A stretch of DNA of 43,935 nucleotides from Thiodiazotropha sp050305635 (GCA_050305635.1 JBNLFS010000072.1:1-43935), one strand, 5' to 3'. Positions 33,572-43,577 are shown, numbered from the stretch's first letter. The notes: generated by a model from the sequence alone, not told the origin. Translations and numbers: made by a program.

Positions 33572-35920
33572 GTGCCGACCCAGGACAGAATCAATAAGTA
33601 CCAGACGCAATTTCAGCCGCTTCTGAACCGCTGCAAGGATACCGTCCTGGTTTTCCTCAATGCATTGCTGACCGAGTTGTTCAACAACACGGACAAGGCA
33701 CTGACCAGCTTCGCGCAGAAGGCTGAGACCAACGAGGTTCAGAACCGTTTCTTCGAAGCCATGGCGATGATTCGCAACCGCCATGGGCTGGTCGAGTACG
33801 AATTTCGAGAGCGGGTCACCGAGGGGTTCAGCAAGTTCTGGCAGGAGCCGGACGACAGCGACAGTTTTTCAACCCTTGATGAGGACACGGAACTGGAGCT
33901 GGTCGACCACGACTCCATGGACGTCAATACAGCCCTGGAGAACATGATAAGCCGCACTGTCGGTAATCATCGCGCCCAACTTTACGCCCTGGGTCAACGC
34001 CTCAGCGTGGTCAGCGGCGGCCGCAGCGTGAAGCATAAGCAGATCCCCTCCGGCCCTCACCATCTGGCGCATGCCTTCAACGACGCCATCAATGCCCTGA
34101 ACCTGGAATCCCGCATCAAGGTCATCGTGCTGGTTCTGTTCGACAAGTTCGTCCTCAAGCAGTTGGGATCCATCTATGACGATTTCAACAACAGCCTGAA
34201 AGAGGCCGGCGTGCTCCCGCACCTTCGCCCGACGATTCAGAAAACACCCTACGAGAAGTCCCAGTCCGGTGAAGATGAGCATCAGACCCCGGAGGCCATG
34301 CCGGAACAGTCTCAGGAGGAACTCGGAGAGGAGCTGTTTGGATCGATCCTCGAGATGATGGCCAACCGACGGCGGGTTTCACCGGAAAAACTTCAGGCCA
34401 AGACGGCCGCGGCGGAGGCTGCCGGTCGAAAACTGGGCAGCGTGCCGCCGGCCACCCGTGAGAATCTGGTCAGTGCCCTGGATCAGATCCAGCCGGCGCT
34501 GCGAACGGAGCTGGTGCCGGACATCAATGCCCCCGGCGCCACGTTGTCCAATATCGAAATCGACGAACAATTTCTCACCCGGGTCAAACACACCCTGGCG
34601 GAAGAGCGTCACAAACTCTACGCCGTGGTCGGCGCAGACCGTTTGGAGGCGGCGGACGAAGACACCATCGACCTGGTGGGCATGCTGTTTGAGTACATGC
34701 TTAACGATCCGGTGCTTCCCGCCGTTGCAAAGGCGCTGATCAGTCACCTGCACACACCCTACCTCAAAGTCGCGATCATCGACCGGCGCCTGTTGACCGA
34801 CAGCAGTCACGAAGCCCGTCAATTGCTCGACTCACTGGTTGAGGCCGGCAGTCACTGGATTGATGAGCGCAATCTGAAACGGGGCATCTACCCCGACATG
34901 CAGAATGTTGTGGATCGGGTCCTCAAGGAGTTTTCCGACAATGTCAGTCTGTTCGGCACCCTGTTGGAGAATTTCAAGAAACGCATGGATGAATTCCGGC
35001 GTAAGACCGACATCCTGGAGAAACGCGCCCAGGACTCGATCAAGGGCCGCGAGAAACTGAATATCGCGCGGCAGCGGGCTTCCCAGGAGATGAAGGCCCG
35101 ATCCTTCAGCGACAATCTGCCGAAGACGGTCAAAGAGTTCCTCGAGCAGACCTGGGTCGACAAGCTGATTTTCGTGTTGCTGCGTCATCCCGATGGTGAA
35201 ATGAGTGAAGACTGGAATGAGGCCCTGCGTATCGCGGACGAGATCGCATGGACCTTCGAGCCGAAATCCGACAAGGAGAAAGAGGAACTCGACCGGACTC
35301 TGCCGGATCTGCGCAAGACGATCGAAGACGGTCTGGCTTCACTTGGCGGCTTTCACCAGGAAAAATGCAAAAACCTGTTCGAACTTCTGAGCAGTGCCGA
35401 AGCCGCCAACATCGCCTCCCTGGAAGCGGCCAGCCTGCATGCTGGCGATCTGTCCGAAATATCCGGACTCGCCGATGAAACGCCGTCCGAGTTGCAGGGA
35501 TTACCCGGCAAACCCAGGCTGGTCGATGTCAGTTCGAAGGAGGCAGCGGAGACCATCCCCCAAGACGAAGAGGCGATGATGGAGAAACTTCGCAAGATTC
35601 GTTTCGGCACCTGGTTCGAAATCCGTGACAATCAGACCGGCGGCACACAGAAAGTCAAACTCTCCTGGTTGAGTCCCCTGACCGCCTCGTGCATGTTCGT
35701 CGACCGCGCCGGCGTACAGACCGCCATCAAACCCTTGAGAACCCTGGCCCAGGAGATCCTGAAAGGGGAATCGACCATTCTCGAAGACAGTGGAGACCCG
35801 TTTGTCGAAAGGACATTGCATGCGATCCGAAGGATGTTGCAACGCTCCCTGAAAACCACCGAAGACATTGCCAGCGAACTCATCGACGACGATGAGGAAG
35901 AAGGCAAGAAAGTGCAATAA
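33572..35920 (+). CDS. DUF1631 family protein
   Basis: The 782-residue protein starts at GTG 33572 with AAGGA 10 bases upstream. It matches the DUF1631 family of gammaproteobacteria: an N-terminal helical region (KYQTQFQPLLNRCKDTVLVFLNALLTELFNNTDKAL), a long helical middle with coiled-coil character, and a C-terminal part containing FGTWFEIRDNQTGGTQKVKLSWLSPLTASCMFVDRAG. That last segment is a beta domain recalling PilZ-type barrels, as often noted for the family. Some members are mislabelled as thymidine phosphorylase; no such motif is seen. Function is not established; a link to cyclic-di-GMP signalling is suggested by the PilZ-like tail and by the PilZ gene 21 bases downstream. Confidence 0.9.
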   Translation: MPTQDRINKYQTQFQPLLNRCKDTVLVFLNALLTELFNNTDKALTSFAQKAETNEVQNRFFEAMAMIRNRHGLVEYEFRERVTEGFSKFWQEPDDSDSFSTLDEDTELELVDHDSMDVNTALENMISRTVGNHRAQLYALGQRLSVVSGGRSVKHKQIPSGPHHLAHAFNDAINALNLESRIKVIVLVLFDKFVLKQLGSIYDDFNNSLKEAGVLPHLRPTIQKTPYEKSQSGEDEHQTPEAMPEQSQEELGEELFGSILEMMANRRRVSPEKLQAKTAAAEAAGRKLGSVPPATRENLVSALDQIQPALRTELVPDINAPGATLSNIEIDEQFLTRVKHTLAEERHKLYAVVGADRLEAADEDTIDLVGMLFEYMLNDPVLPAVAKALISHLHTPYLKVAIIDRRLLTDSSHEARQLLDSLVEAGSHWIDERNLKRGIYPDMQNVVDRVLKEFSDNVSLFGTLLENFKKRMDEFRRKTDILEKRAQDSIKGREKLNIARQRASQEMKARSFSDNLPKTVKEFLEQTWVDKLIFVLLRHPDGEMSEDWNEALRIADEIAWTFEPKSDKEKEELDRTLPDLRKTIEDGLASLGGFHQEKCKNLFELLSSAEAANIASLEAASLHAGDLSEISGLADETPSELQGLPGKPRLVDVSSKEAAETIPQDEEAMMEKLRKIRFGTWFEIRDNQTGGTQKVKLSWLSPLTASCMFVDRAGVQTAIKPLRTLAQEILKGESTILEDSGDPFVERTLHAIRRMLQRSLKTTEDIASELIDDDEEEGKKVQ

Positions 35921-35941
35921 GAATCAAGAGTATCAGGTGTC

Positions 35942-36289
35942 ATGCAAGAAAAACGTCATTCGCCCCGCAAGGTAGCCGATCAGATCCTGGATGTCTCTGA
36001 TCAGATCACCGGGAACCCGATCGGGCGTGTGGTGAACATCAGCGCCGAAGGATTCATGCTGTTGAGTGAGGAGCCGGTGGTGACCGGATCCATTTATCAG
36101 TTAATGCTCGAGACACCCAAATCCCAGGGTGACAAGGCACCGATCAAGTTCGGCGCGGAAGCGGTATGGTGCACGGAGGCCACTCAGCCGAACAGCTACT
36201 GGAGTGGATTTCACATTATCGACATCGATAACGAAGACGTTCTGAGTATCGACCAGATGGTGCTTGACTGGTATTCCAGCGACGCTTGA
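35942..36289 (+). CDS. PilZ domain protein
   Basis: The 115-residue protein is a single PilZ domain. It has the RxxxR arm RHSPR (5-9) and the partner motif NISAEG (32-37, form (D/N)xSxxG), so both c-di-GMP-binding elements are intact. Strands follow, ending WCTEATQPNSYWSGFHIIDID. It starts 21 bases after the DUF1631 stop and is probably co-transcribed; the pair may act together. The target process (motility, adhesion or polysaccharide) is unknown. Confidence 0.93.
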   Translation: MQEKRHSPRKVADQILDVSDQITGNPIGRVVNISAEGFMLLSEEPVVTGSIYQLMLETPKSQGDKAPIKFGAEAVWCTEATQPNSYWSGFHIIDIDNEDVLSIDQMVLDWYSSDA

Positions 36290-36316
36290 CGGGGATTCCC
36301 TCAGGTTTCCCGGATC

Positions 36317-36955
36317 TCAACTGCTTACCATGGCCAAGCGGTTCTTATCGAATTCCTCGAGAACCTTTCTGACATAATTCTCGGTTTCCGGATAGGGCGG
36401 AATCTGCTTCCCGTACTTGATCACCGCATTTTCACCGGCGTTGTAGGCGGCCAGGGCCAGCTTGATGTCGAACTCGAACAGCTGCAACAGATCCTTCAGG
36501 TACTGTGCCCCGCCCCGCAGATTTTGTTGCGGATCATAGGAATTTTCGACCCCGTAACGCTGTGCCGTATCGGGCATCAACTGCATCAAGCCCTGGGCAC
36601 CCTTGCGGGACAAGGCCCTGGGATCGTAAGCGGATTCGACCAGTACAATGGCATGCAGCAGTCCTGGATGCAGATGATACTGTTTGGCGATGTCATCGAT
36701 GTAGGGAGAAACATTCGCTTTGTTCTTACGCATCTTTTCCAGATCGAAACGACTGCGGCTGCTACTCTTTTTATCCCGACCGCTGCGCCAGACCAAACGG
36801 TAGTTGCCTTTCATGGGCTTGTCGGTGAAGTGGACACTCCCATCGGACCCCAGGTACTTGAAGATTTCCGCCTGAACGGTGAATGGCAGGCAGATTGCCG
36901 CACACAACAGGAGCCATCTCCCGAAACGACTGTAGTGTGTCTTGTGTTGCGTCAC
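36317..36955 (-). CDS. Lytic transglycosylase (SLT) with N-terminal DUF4124-like domain
   Basis: The 212-residue protein starts at GTG 36953-36955 and has a signal peptide (1-29, ending FTVQA). Next is a short domain EIFKYLGSDGSVHFTDKP, a DUF4124-type pattern, then the transglycosylase domain (about 85-200). The catalytic Glu is E107 in VLVESAYDP; GAQGLMQLMP (119-128) and AAYNAGENAV (169-178) complete the SLT signature. It cleaves peptidoglycan with formation of 1,6-anhydromuramic acid. The gene converges with the PilZ gene; 27 bases separate their stops. Confidence 0.94.
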   Translation of the reverse strand: MTQHKTHYSRFGRWLLLCAAICLPFTVQAEIFKYLGSDGSVHFTDKPMKGNYRLVWRSGRDKKSSSRSRFDLEKMRKNKANVSPYIDDIAKQYHLHPGLLHAIVLVESAYDPRALSRKGAQGLMQLMPDTAQRYGVENSYDPQQNLRGGAQYLKDLLQLFEFDIKLALAAYNAGENAVIKYGKQIPPYPETENYVRKVLEEFDKNRLAMVSS

Positions 36956-37080
36956 GACTGCTGCCCTGTCCTGAAATGCGCGAATATCAATCCTCAGGCT
37001 TAACAGGTTGTTGAAAGCCTATTCACCTTTTCGGCCCGGCCCAGTGAAACTTGAAATGCAACCGGCCCTTCCAATCCACC

Positions 37081-37569
37081 TCAGGCCCCGCAGCACTTCT
37101 TGAATTTCTTTCCGCTGCCACAGGGACAGGGATCGTTGCGTCCCACCTTGGGTTGCGATCTGACCTCGGTTTTGGGTGCCGCCAGTTTGCCATCCACGAA
37201 ATACCAGCGCCCATCCAGTTTGACGAAACGACTGTTCTCGTGATGGGAACGAGTGACCCCTTTCTCCTTGAAGGTGGCGATAAATTCGACCTGACCCTCT
37301 TCATCGGCTTCACCGCCACGCTCGGAATTGACGACCTCCAGCTTGATCCACTGGGAATTCTCAGCCCAGCGGCGGGTGGCGGAAAGATCATGATCGTGGC
37401 GGTGGTCCGGATGCAGGGAATCGTGGAGGAATTCGGGTTTATTGACGACAAAGGCGGTGTAACGGGCCCGCATCAGGGCCTCAGCGGTTTGTGCCGGCTG
37501 CGAATCATCCAGTATCGGACCGCAACAAACATCAAAATCCCGACCCGAACCACAGTAACACGCCGTCAT
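37081..37569 (-). CDS. YchJ-like (UPF0225) protein with two SEC-C motifs
   Basis: The ATG at 37567-37569 gives 162 residues. A zinc-binding SEC-C-like motif opens the protein (CYCGSGRDFDVCCG), and a second one closes it (CPCGSGKKFKKCCG). The middle is the YchJ NTF2-like domain with ALMRARYTAFVVNKPEFLHDS and FKEKGVTRSHHENSRFVKLDGRWYFVDG. The cellular role of YchJ proteins is not known. The gene is single, with weak ribosome-site sequence. Confidence 0.93.
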   Translation of the reverse strand: MTACYCGSGRDFDVCCGPILDDSQPAQTAEALMRARYTAFVVNKPEFLHDSLHPDHRHDHDLSATRRWAENSQWIKLEVVNSERGGEADEEGQVEFIATFKEKGVTRSHHENSRFVKLDGRWYFVDGKLAAPKTEVRSQPKVGRNDPCPCGSGKKFKKCCGA

Positions 37570-37771
37570 CACACGCCCCCGAAGGATGTTAAAAGATAGG
37601 GTATTTTAACCAATCTTGCCTGACGCGCCATATATCAGGTCAGGAGCGTATCGCGCTTACCTGGAGTCGCCCGATCAAAAAACGAGTCAAGGGAAGAGCA
37701 TCCAAACAAAAACGTCCCGGGTTTGCACGCCGATCGATCTCACCACGAAGGCTCATCGAGCGTCTGTCCTG

Positions 37772-37806
37772 CATCTCGTTCGCATGTTCTGCGTGGGAAC
37801 GAGATG
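37772..37806. repeat. Inverted repeat after hrpA, possible dispersed palindrome
   Basis: CATCTCGTTC at 37772-37781 and GAACGAGATG at 37797-37806 form a perfect 10-base stem with a 15-base loop containing GCGTGG. It lies 8 bases beyond the hrpA stop on the minus strand. No T-run follows, so it is more likely a dispersed palindromic element or mRNA-end structure than an intrinsic terminator. Confidence 0.55.
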
Positions 37807-37813
37807 AAGATCG

Positions 37814-40800
37814 TCAGAACCCCAGCTCCCGTGCGCGTTTTTCCAGGCGTTTCACCGATACTGGGAATTTCGTACCCAGCTCCTGGGCGAACAGGGAGAT
37901 ACGCAGTTCTTCGAGCCCCCAGCGCAGCTCTTCGACCCGTTCATCCACGCGCCGGTCCTTGCGCAATTGCTCATCCCACTGCGCCCATTTGCGCTGAAGA
38001 TCCGCCATTTCGCGCATCCGCTGCTGATCTCGCGCGGCAGCCTGGGTGAGTTTAACGACCCGTTTCTGAATCCCCTCAAGGTAACGGGGATACTCTCTCA
38101 GATGCGGTTCCGGCACCTCCTTAAGGAATCCCTGGTAGACCAGCCGGCTGAGCTGATTCTGCATATCCGTCGCCGAACTCATCCAGTTGATCTGGGTGAT
38201 GCCCGCAACCGCGGTGCGTGCCTGATGATAGGCCTCAAGAATGCTCATCAGCTGATCACACCACTGCTGCGCCAGGGTCATCATACGTCCCTTACAGGTG
38301 TCGATCCGCGCAGTGAAGGACTCCGCATCGCGGATTTCCGCTTGATCGTTGAGGTAGGTCTGGTCGAGGATGAAACTCACCAATTCGTCTTCCAGATCTC
38401 CCGTCTGGGCGCCGGACCGCTCACCCGGAGCCGGGGGCACCTTGGCGTAAAGCAGGCGCATCCTCTCCAGGTGGGGGAGATTCTTGCGCAGGTATCGGAT
38501 CTCCCGGGGGATGTTCAGCATGATCAGGCGGCGGACTCCGGCCCGATGCGTCTTCTGCGCGGTGAATGGAGCATCCAGCAGGCGTATCGCCACCGAATCG
38601 CCCTCATCCACGACGGCGGGATACCCCTGCAAACGGATCCCCCCCTGCTCGATCGCTAGTTGTTGGGGCAGTGCCGGAAAATCCCAACGCTTGATCCCAC
38701 TGCGTTCCAGCTCAGGCGCACTCAGCTGTCGATGTTGAACCTGCGCCTGGATGGCATAGCGCTTTTTCAAGGCCGGCAGATTGCGGCTGGTTTCCAGCGG
38801 CTTTCCCTCCGCATCGATCACCCGCAGGCGCATCTGCAGATACAACGGCACATCGGAGGTTTCCCAGGCGTCCTCCGGGATGTGCACCCCACTCAACTGC
38901 TTGAGTCGTTCACCCAGCACCTGCACCAATGGGCGGTCTCCCGGTTGCAGCCCTTTCAAGCAGGCATCCGCATAGTCGGGAACCGGCACGAAGGCGCGGC
39001 GCAGTTGTTTTGGCAGGCTGCGGATCAGAGTAATGACCCGCTCCCGCAGGAGACCCGGTACCAGCCACTGGAGACGAGCCTCGCTGACCTGGTTGAGCAC
39101 ATCCTGGGGAACCACCAGAGTCACCCCATCCGCGGCCTCGCCGGGTTCAAAATGGTATTCAAGGGGCAGTTGCATACCGTTCAGATCCAGGCTATCCGGG
39201 AACAGGTGTGACGGCACGGTCTCTGTTCCACTGCGTAACAGGTCCGCCTCCGAAAGATAGAGATCCTTGGGACGCTTTTTCGAGGCTTGACGCAGCCATT
39301 TCTCGAAATCAGGCGTGGTGGAGATCCCTTCTGGGATCCGCTGATCGTAAAATTCGTAAATCCGCTCCTCATCCACGAGGATATCCCGTCGCCGGGATTT
39401 CGCCTCGAGATCGTGAACCGCCGCGATCAGCTCCTGGTTGTGTCGCCAGAACGGGGCTCGGGTATGAAAATCCCCGTCGACCAGTGCGGAGCGGATGAAG
39501 ATCTCCCGTGCCACCACCGGGTCGACGGGGCTGAAATTGATCTTGCGCCGGGGCACCAGGGTAAGCCCGAACAGGGTAACCTTTTCATACCCGGCCACCT
39601 GTCCCCGCTTGCGCTCCCAGTGCGGCTCGGAATAGCTGCGATTGAGCAGGTGACCGGCGGCCCGTTCCACCCATTCCGGTTGAATCTGCGCAAGCGTACG
39701 AGCGTAGAGTTTGGTAGTCTCCACCAGCTCGGCGGCCACCACCCACTTAGGCTGTTTCCTGAACAGGCCGGATCCGGGATAGATGAAAAACCGGGTATTG
39801 CGTGCTCCCAGGTATTCATGTCCCTGGCTCTTGAAGCCGATCTGGCTCAACAGCCCGCTCAGCAGGGCCTGATGGATCTCCTCGTATGCGGATTCCGCCT
39901 CATTTTCCCGATACCCCATCTCATGCAGCTGGGCGCGCAGTTGGGTATGTGTATCATGCCACTCCTGGAGGCGGTTCCAGGAGAGAAACTGCTGCTTGCA
40001 CCAGTCGTGAAACTTGCGTGTGGAGAGATGCCGGCGTTGCCCCTCGACCGCGTCCCAGAGGCTGAGAAAACCCATGAAATCGGACTGTTCGTGGCGAAAG
40101 GGGGCATGGGCCAGATCGGCCTGAGCCTGATACTCCAATGGACGATCCCGGGGATCCTGAATACTCAGCGCCGAGGCGATCACCAGGACCTCCCGCAGGC
40201 AATGCTGGTGGGCCGCCTCCAGGAGCATCCGTCCGATCCGCGGATCCACCGGAAGCCGGGCCAACTGACGGCCCAGGCGGGTGACCTGGCGCAGACCGTC
40301 CACCGCACCGATCTCCTCCAGAACCCGGTAACCGTCCTTGATCAGGCGTGAATCGGGCGGGTCGATAAAAGGAAAGTCGGCAATCTCTCCCAGGCGCAAC
40401 AGTTTCATCTGCAGGATGACCGAAGCCAGATTGGTGCGCTGGATTTCCGGTTCGGTATAGGCCGGCCGGTCGTTGTAATCCTCCTCGGAGTAGAGGCGGA
40501 TGCAGATACCCGCCGCTACCCGGCCACAACGTCCCTTGCGCTGGTCCGCCGAGGCCTGGGCCACTCGTTCCACCGGCAGGCGCTGCACCTTACTGCGGTG
40601 GCTGTATCGGCTGATCCGGGCATACCCGGTATCGATCACATAACGTATACCGGGGACAGTCAGGGAGGTCTCGGCCACGTTGGTGGCGAGCACGATGCGA
40701 CGGCTGGTATGGGGTTTGAACACCCGCCCCTGCTCAGCCAGGCTGAGCCGAGCATAGAGCGGTACGATCTCCGTCGCCTGTAACTTGTGTTTGCGCAGAT

Positions 40801-41752
40801 TTTCCGCAGTTTCCCTGATCTCCCGTTCACCGCTGAGGAAAACCAGAATATCTCCCCGATCACGGGTTGAAAGCTCGTCCACCGCATCCAGAACCGCCTG
40901 CTGCATGGGATCGTCGCGTTCGTTTTCGGACGCTTCCACGGGAGGCCGGTAACGCACCTCCACCGGGTAGGTGCGACCGGACACCTCGATGATCGGTGCG
41001 TCGCTGAAATGCTGGGAAAACCGTTGGGGATCGATCGTGGCCGAAGTCACAATCAGCTTCAGGTCCGGACGCTTGGGCAGCAGTTGTCTGAGGTAGCCAA
41101 GGATGAAGTCGATATTCAGACTGCGTTCGTGGGCCTCATCGATGATCAGGGTATCGTACTGGTTGAGGTAGGGATCCTGTTGAATCTCCGCCAGTAGGAT
41201 ACCGTCGGTCATCAGTTTAACGTGGGTATTGGCTCCGATCCGGTCGCTGAAGCGAACCTTGTATCCGACCTGCTCACCGGTGGCCGAACCCAGTTCGGCG
41301 GCCACCCGGGAAGCCAGAGAGCGGGCCGCCATGCGGCGTGGCTGGGTATGTCCGATAAACCCTTCCACACCCCGACCCAGGCTCAGGCAGATCTTGGGCA
41401 GTTGAGTCGACTTGCCGGAACCGGTCTCGCCACAGAGGATCACCACCGGGTGTTTCGCAATCAGAGCCTTGATTTCATCAAGACGCTGGGTAATCGGCAG
41501 TTCCGCGGGAAAAGCGGGTACCGGCAACGAGGCCCTGCGGGCACTCAGGCGCTCCTGGGATGCCCGGATCTGATGCCACAGATCCACAAGTCGCTGGGAA
41601 TCGTCACCCGGTTTGCTGGATCTCTGGGTCAGACTGCGCAGACGCCGGGAAAGCCGATGGCGATCCACCAGCATGCAACCGTCCAGTTCCTGGCGGCTGG
41701 GAAGTTCGCTAAGGCTTATGTCCGGACCTGCCGGTGACGATTCCTGTTTCAC
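37814..41752 (-). CDS. hrpA: ATP-dependent RNA helicase HrpA
   Basis: The 1312-residue DEAH-box helicase matches E. coli HrpA in length (1300). It starts at GTG 41750-41752. The early GCMLVDRHRLSRRLRSL resembles the E. coli N-terminus, which supports a start this far upstream. Motif I GETGSGKS (108-115), DEAH (205-208), TSAT and QRKGRCGR are visible. The C-terminal part ends in the family's long helical DUF3418 extension. HrpA acts on stalled ribosomes and mRNA processing. Confidence 0.96.
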   Translation of the reverse strand: MKQESSPAGPDISLSELPSRQELDGCMLVDRHRLSRRLRSLTQRSSKPGDDSQRLVDLWHQIRASQERLSARRASLPVPAFPAELPITQRLDEIKALIAKHPVVILCGETGSGKSTQLPKICLSLGRGVEGFIGHTQPRRMAARSLASRVAAELGSATGEQVGYKVRFSDRIGANTHVKLMTDGILLAEIQQDPYLNQYDTLIIDEAHERSLNIDFILGYLRQLLPKRPDLKLIVTSATIDPQRFSQHFSDAPIIEVSGRTYPVEVRYRPPVEASENERDDPMQQAVLDAVDELSTRDRGDILVFLSGEREIRETAENLRKHKLQATEIVPLYARLSLAEQGRVFKPHTSRRIVLATNVAETSLTVPGIRYVIDTGYARISRYSHRSKVQRLPVERVAQASADQRKGRCGRVAAGICIRLYSEEDYNDRPAYTEPEIQRTNLASVILQMKLLRLGEIADFPFIDPPDSRLIKDGYRVLEEIGAVDGLRQVTRLGRQLARLPVDPRIGRMLLEAAHQHCLREVLVIASALSIQDPRDRPLEYQAQADLAHAPFRHEQSDFMGFLSLWDAVEGQRRHLSTRKFHDWCKQQFLSWNRLQEWHDTHTQLRAQLHEMGYRENEAESAYEEIHQALLSGLLSQIGFKSQGHEYLGARNTRFFIYPGSGLFRKQPKWVVAAELVETTKLYARTLAQIQPEWVERAAGHLLNRSYSEPHWERKRGQVAGYEKVTLFGLTLVPRRKINFSPVDPVVAREIFIRSALVDGDFHTRAPFWRHNQELIAAVHDLEAKSRRRDILVDEERIYEFYDQRIPEGISTTPDFEKWLRQASKKRPKDLYLSEADLLRSGTETVPSHLFPDSLDLNGMQLPLEYHFEPGEAADGVTLVVPQDVLNQVSEARLQWLVPGLLRERVITLIRSLPKQLRRAFVPVPDYADACLKGLQPGDRPLVQVLGERLKQLSGVHIPEDAWETSDVPLYLQMRLRVIDAEGKPLETSRNLPALKKRYAIQAQVQHRQLSAPELERSGIKRWDFPALPQQLAIEQGGIRLQGYPAVVDEGDSVAIRLLDAPFTAQKTHRAGVRRLIMLNIPREIRYLRKNLPHLERMRLLYAKVPPAPGERSGAQTGDLEDELVSFILDQTYLNDQAEIRDAESFTARIDTCKGRMMTLAQQWCDQLMSILEAYHQARTAVAGITQINWMSSATDMQNQLSRLVYQGFLKEVPEPHLREYPRYLEGIQKRVVKLTQAAARDQQRMREMADLQRKWAQWDEQLRKDRRVDERVEELRWGLEELRISLFAQELGTKFPVSVKRLEKRARELGF

Positions 41753-41877
41753 GTTGTGAAGGTCATCGGCTGATTGTCCGCAATGAGATGATTCACCTGA
41801 TCCGCAATACAGATCAGGATATCATGGATACCCGACAGAACGCTCCAGAGATCAGAGAATCACTGCCGGTCGAGCAA

Positions 41878-43278
41878 TCAGTGCCCTCCCCCTTTCAGCG
41901 CGGAAACCATGCCTTCAATGGTAGCCTTGGCATCGCCGAAAATCAGCGAGGTGTTGTCCTGGTAGAACAGCAGATTGTCCACACCGGAGTAGCCGGGACT
42001 CATCGAACGTTTCAGGAAATAGACCTGCCGGGACTTAGCCGCATCCAGGATGGGCATACCGTAAATCGGACTGGAGCTATCCGACTTCGCTGCCGGATTC
42101 ACCACATCGTTGGCCCCGACCACCAGGGTGACATCGGCGGTGGGAAACTCGGGATTGATCTCATCCATCTCCATCACATGATCGTAGGGAATGTCAGCCT
42201 CCGCCAGCAGCACGTTCATGTGTCCCGGCATACGTCCGGCAACCGGATGAATGGCGAACTTGACGCTCACGCCCTTGGCTTCGAGCAGTTCCATCATCTC
42301 TTTCAGAGAGTGCTGGGCCTGCGCCACAGCCATACCGTAACCCGGAACGATGATGACCTTGTTGGCATCCTCCATCCAGTAGATGGCATCCTCGACCGAT
42401 GCGGATTTCACACCCTTCTGCGCCGCCTGGCTGGCCGCGCTGGCTTCCCCGCCCGAATCACTGCCGAAACCACCAAACACCACATTGACGATCGAGCGGT
42501 TCATCGCCCGGCACATGATGAAAGAGAGGATCGCGCCGGAGAAACCGACCAGGGCGCCGACGATGATCAACAGCAGATTGCCCAGGGTGAAGCCGGTGGC
42601 CGCTGCGGCCCATCCGGAATAACTGTTGAGCATGGAGATGATGACCGGCATGTCGGCCCCGCCGATGGGGATGATCAGGGTAAACCCGAGAATGAAGGCC
42701 AACAGTGTCATCAGCACCAGGGAGGTCATGCTTTCGGTCATGCCGAAATGGATGCCCAGTCCCACGGTCGCAGCAGCCAGGGCGGCATTCAGGGCGTGCT
42801 GTCCCTGAAATTTGACCGGCGCACCACTGACCAGTCCCTGCAACTTGGCGAAGGCCACCACGGAACCCGAGAACGTGATCGCACCGATAATGATACCGGC
42901 GGACAACTCACCCATCATCACCGGATTGAGACTGCCGTCGGCGCTGTGGTTGAGATAGGTTCCAATCGCCACCAGCACCGCGGCCATACCGACGAAACTG
43001 TGTAATGCTGCGACCAGTTGCGGCATCGCGGTCATCTGCACCCGGGACGCCAGTACCGCACCGATCAGGGCGCCGGCGGCAACACCCGCAAGGATGAAAC
43101 CATATGACTGGACTTCATGTCCGAGCAGGGTGGCGAGTATCGCGATGCCCATGCCGGTCATACCAAGATAGTTGCCGCGACGCGCCGACGCAGGGTGGGT
43201 CAGCCCCTTCAGGGCCAGAATGAACAGAATCGCCGAAACCAGATAGGCGATCGACTGGGTGTTTGCAGATATCTCCAT
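41878..43278 (-). CDS. pntB: NAD(P) transhydrogenase beta subunit
   Basis: The 466-residue protein has the usual PntB length. About nine membrane helices fill residues 1-260, followed by the NADP(H)-binding domain with VIIVPGYGMAVAQAQHSLKEM, GRMPGHMNVLLAEA and VGANDVVNPAAKSD. Together with the alpha subunits it couples hydride transfer between NADH and NADP+ to inward proton flow, supplying NADPH. Its start lies 11 bases after the pntAB stop. Confidence 0.97.
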   Translation of the reverse strand: MEISANTQSIAYLVSAILFILALKGLTHPASARRGNYLGMTGMGIAILATLLGHEVQSYGFILAGVAAGALIGAVLASRVQMTAMPQLVAALHSFVGMAAVLVAIGTYLNHSADGSLNPVMMGELSAGIIIGAITFSGSVVAFAKLQGLVSGAPVKFQGQHALNAALAAATVGLGIHFGMTESMTSLVLMTLLAFILGFTLIIPIGGADMPVIISMLNSYSGWAAAATGFTLGNLLLIIVGALVGFSGAILSFIMCRAMNRSIVNVVFGGFGSDSGGEASAASQAAQKGVKSASVEDAIYWMEDANKVIIVPGYGMAVAQAQHSLKEMMELLEAKGVSVKFAIHPVAGRMPGHMNVLLAEADIPYDHVMEMDEINPEFPTADVTLVVGANDVVNPAAKSDSSSPIYGMPILDAAKSRQVYFLKRSMSPGYSGVDNLLFYQDNTSLIFGDAKATIEGMVSALKGGGH

Positions 43279-43289
43279 CGTTCAGGTTC

Positions 43290-43577
43290 TCACTTATCTT
43301 TTTTCTTGAACATGGCCAGCATGCGGTTGGTGACCAGAAACCCGCCAAACACGTTGATGGAAGCCAACAGGACGGCGATGAAACCAAAGATTTCCGCGGC
43401 GGCGCCCACATTTTCCAATCCGGTTACGAGTAACGCACCGACGATAATGATGCCGGATATGGCATTGGTCAGCGCGACCAGCGGGGTATGCAGGGACGGC
43501 GTGACGCCCCAGATGACCCAGTAACCGATAAAACAGGACAGGACGAAGACATAAAGCGCAACGAGTGTGTCTGGCAT
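43290..43577 (-). CDS. pntAB: NAD(P) transhydrogenase alpha subunit, membrane part
   Basis: The 95-residue protein has three hydrophobic helices (LVALYVFVLSCFIGYWVIW, AISGIIIVGALLVTG, GFIAVLLASINVFGGFLV) and ends in a lysine-rich tail. It corresponds to the C-terminal membrane part of E. coli PntA, which is a separate gene here, as in Rhodospirillum and many other bacteria. It lies between pntAA and pntB with short spacers. Confidence 0.95.
   Translation of the reverse strand: MPDTLVALYVFVLSCFIGYWVIWGVTPSLHTPLVALTNAISGIIIVGALLVTGLENVGAAAEIFGFIAVLLASINVFGGFLVTNRMLAMFKKKDK

Noticed and set aside
39287..40351. 354-codon plus-strand frame opposite hrpA
   Set aside because: It lies wholly within hrpA on the other strand and shows no domain or ribosome site.
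41734..43005. 423-codon plus-strand frame opposite pntB
   Set aside because: It is the antisense of clear PntB coding sequence; the product is His- and Gln-rich without domains.
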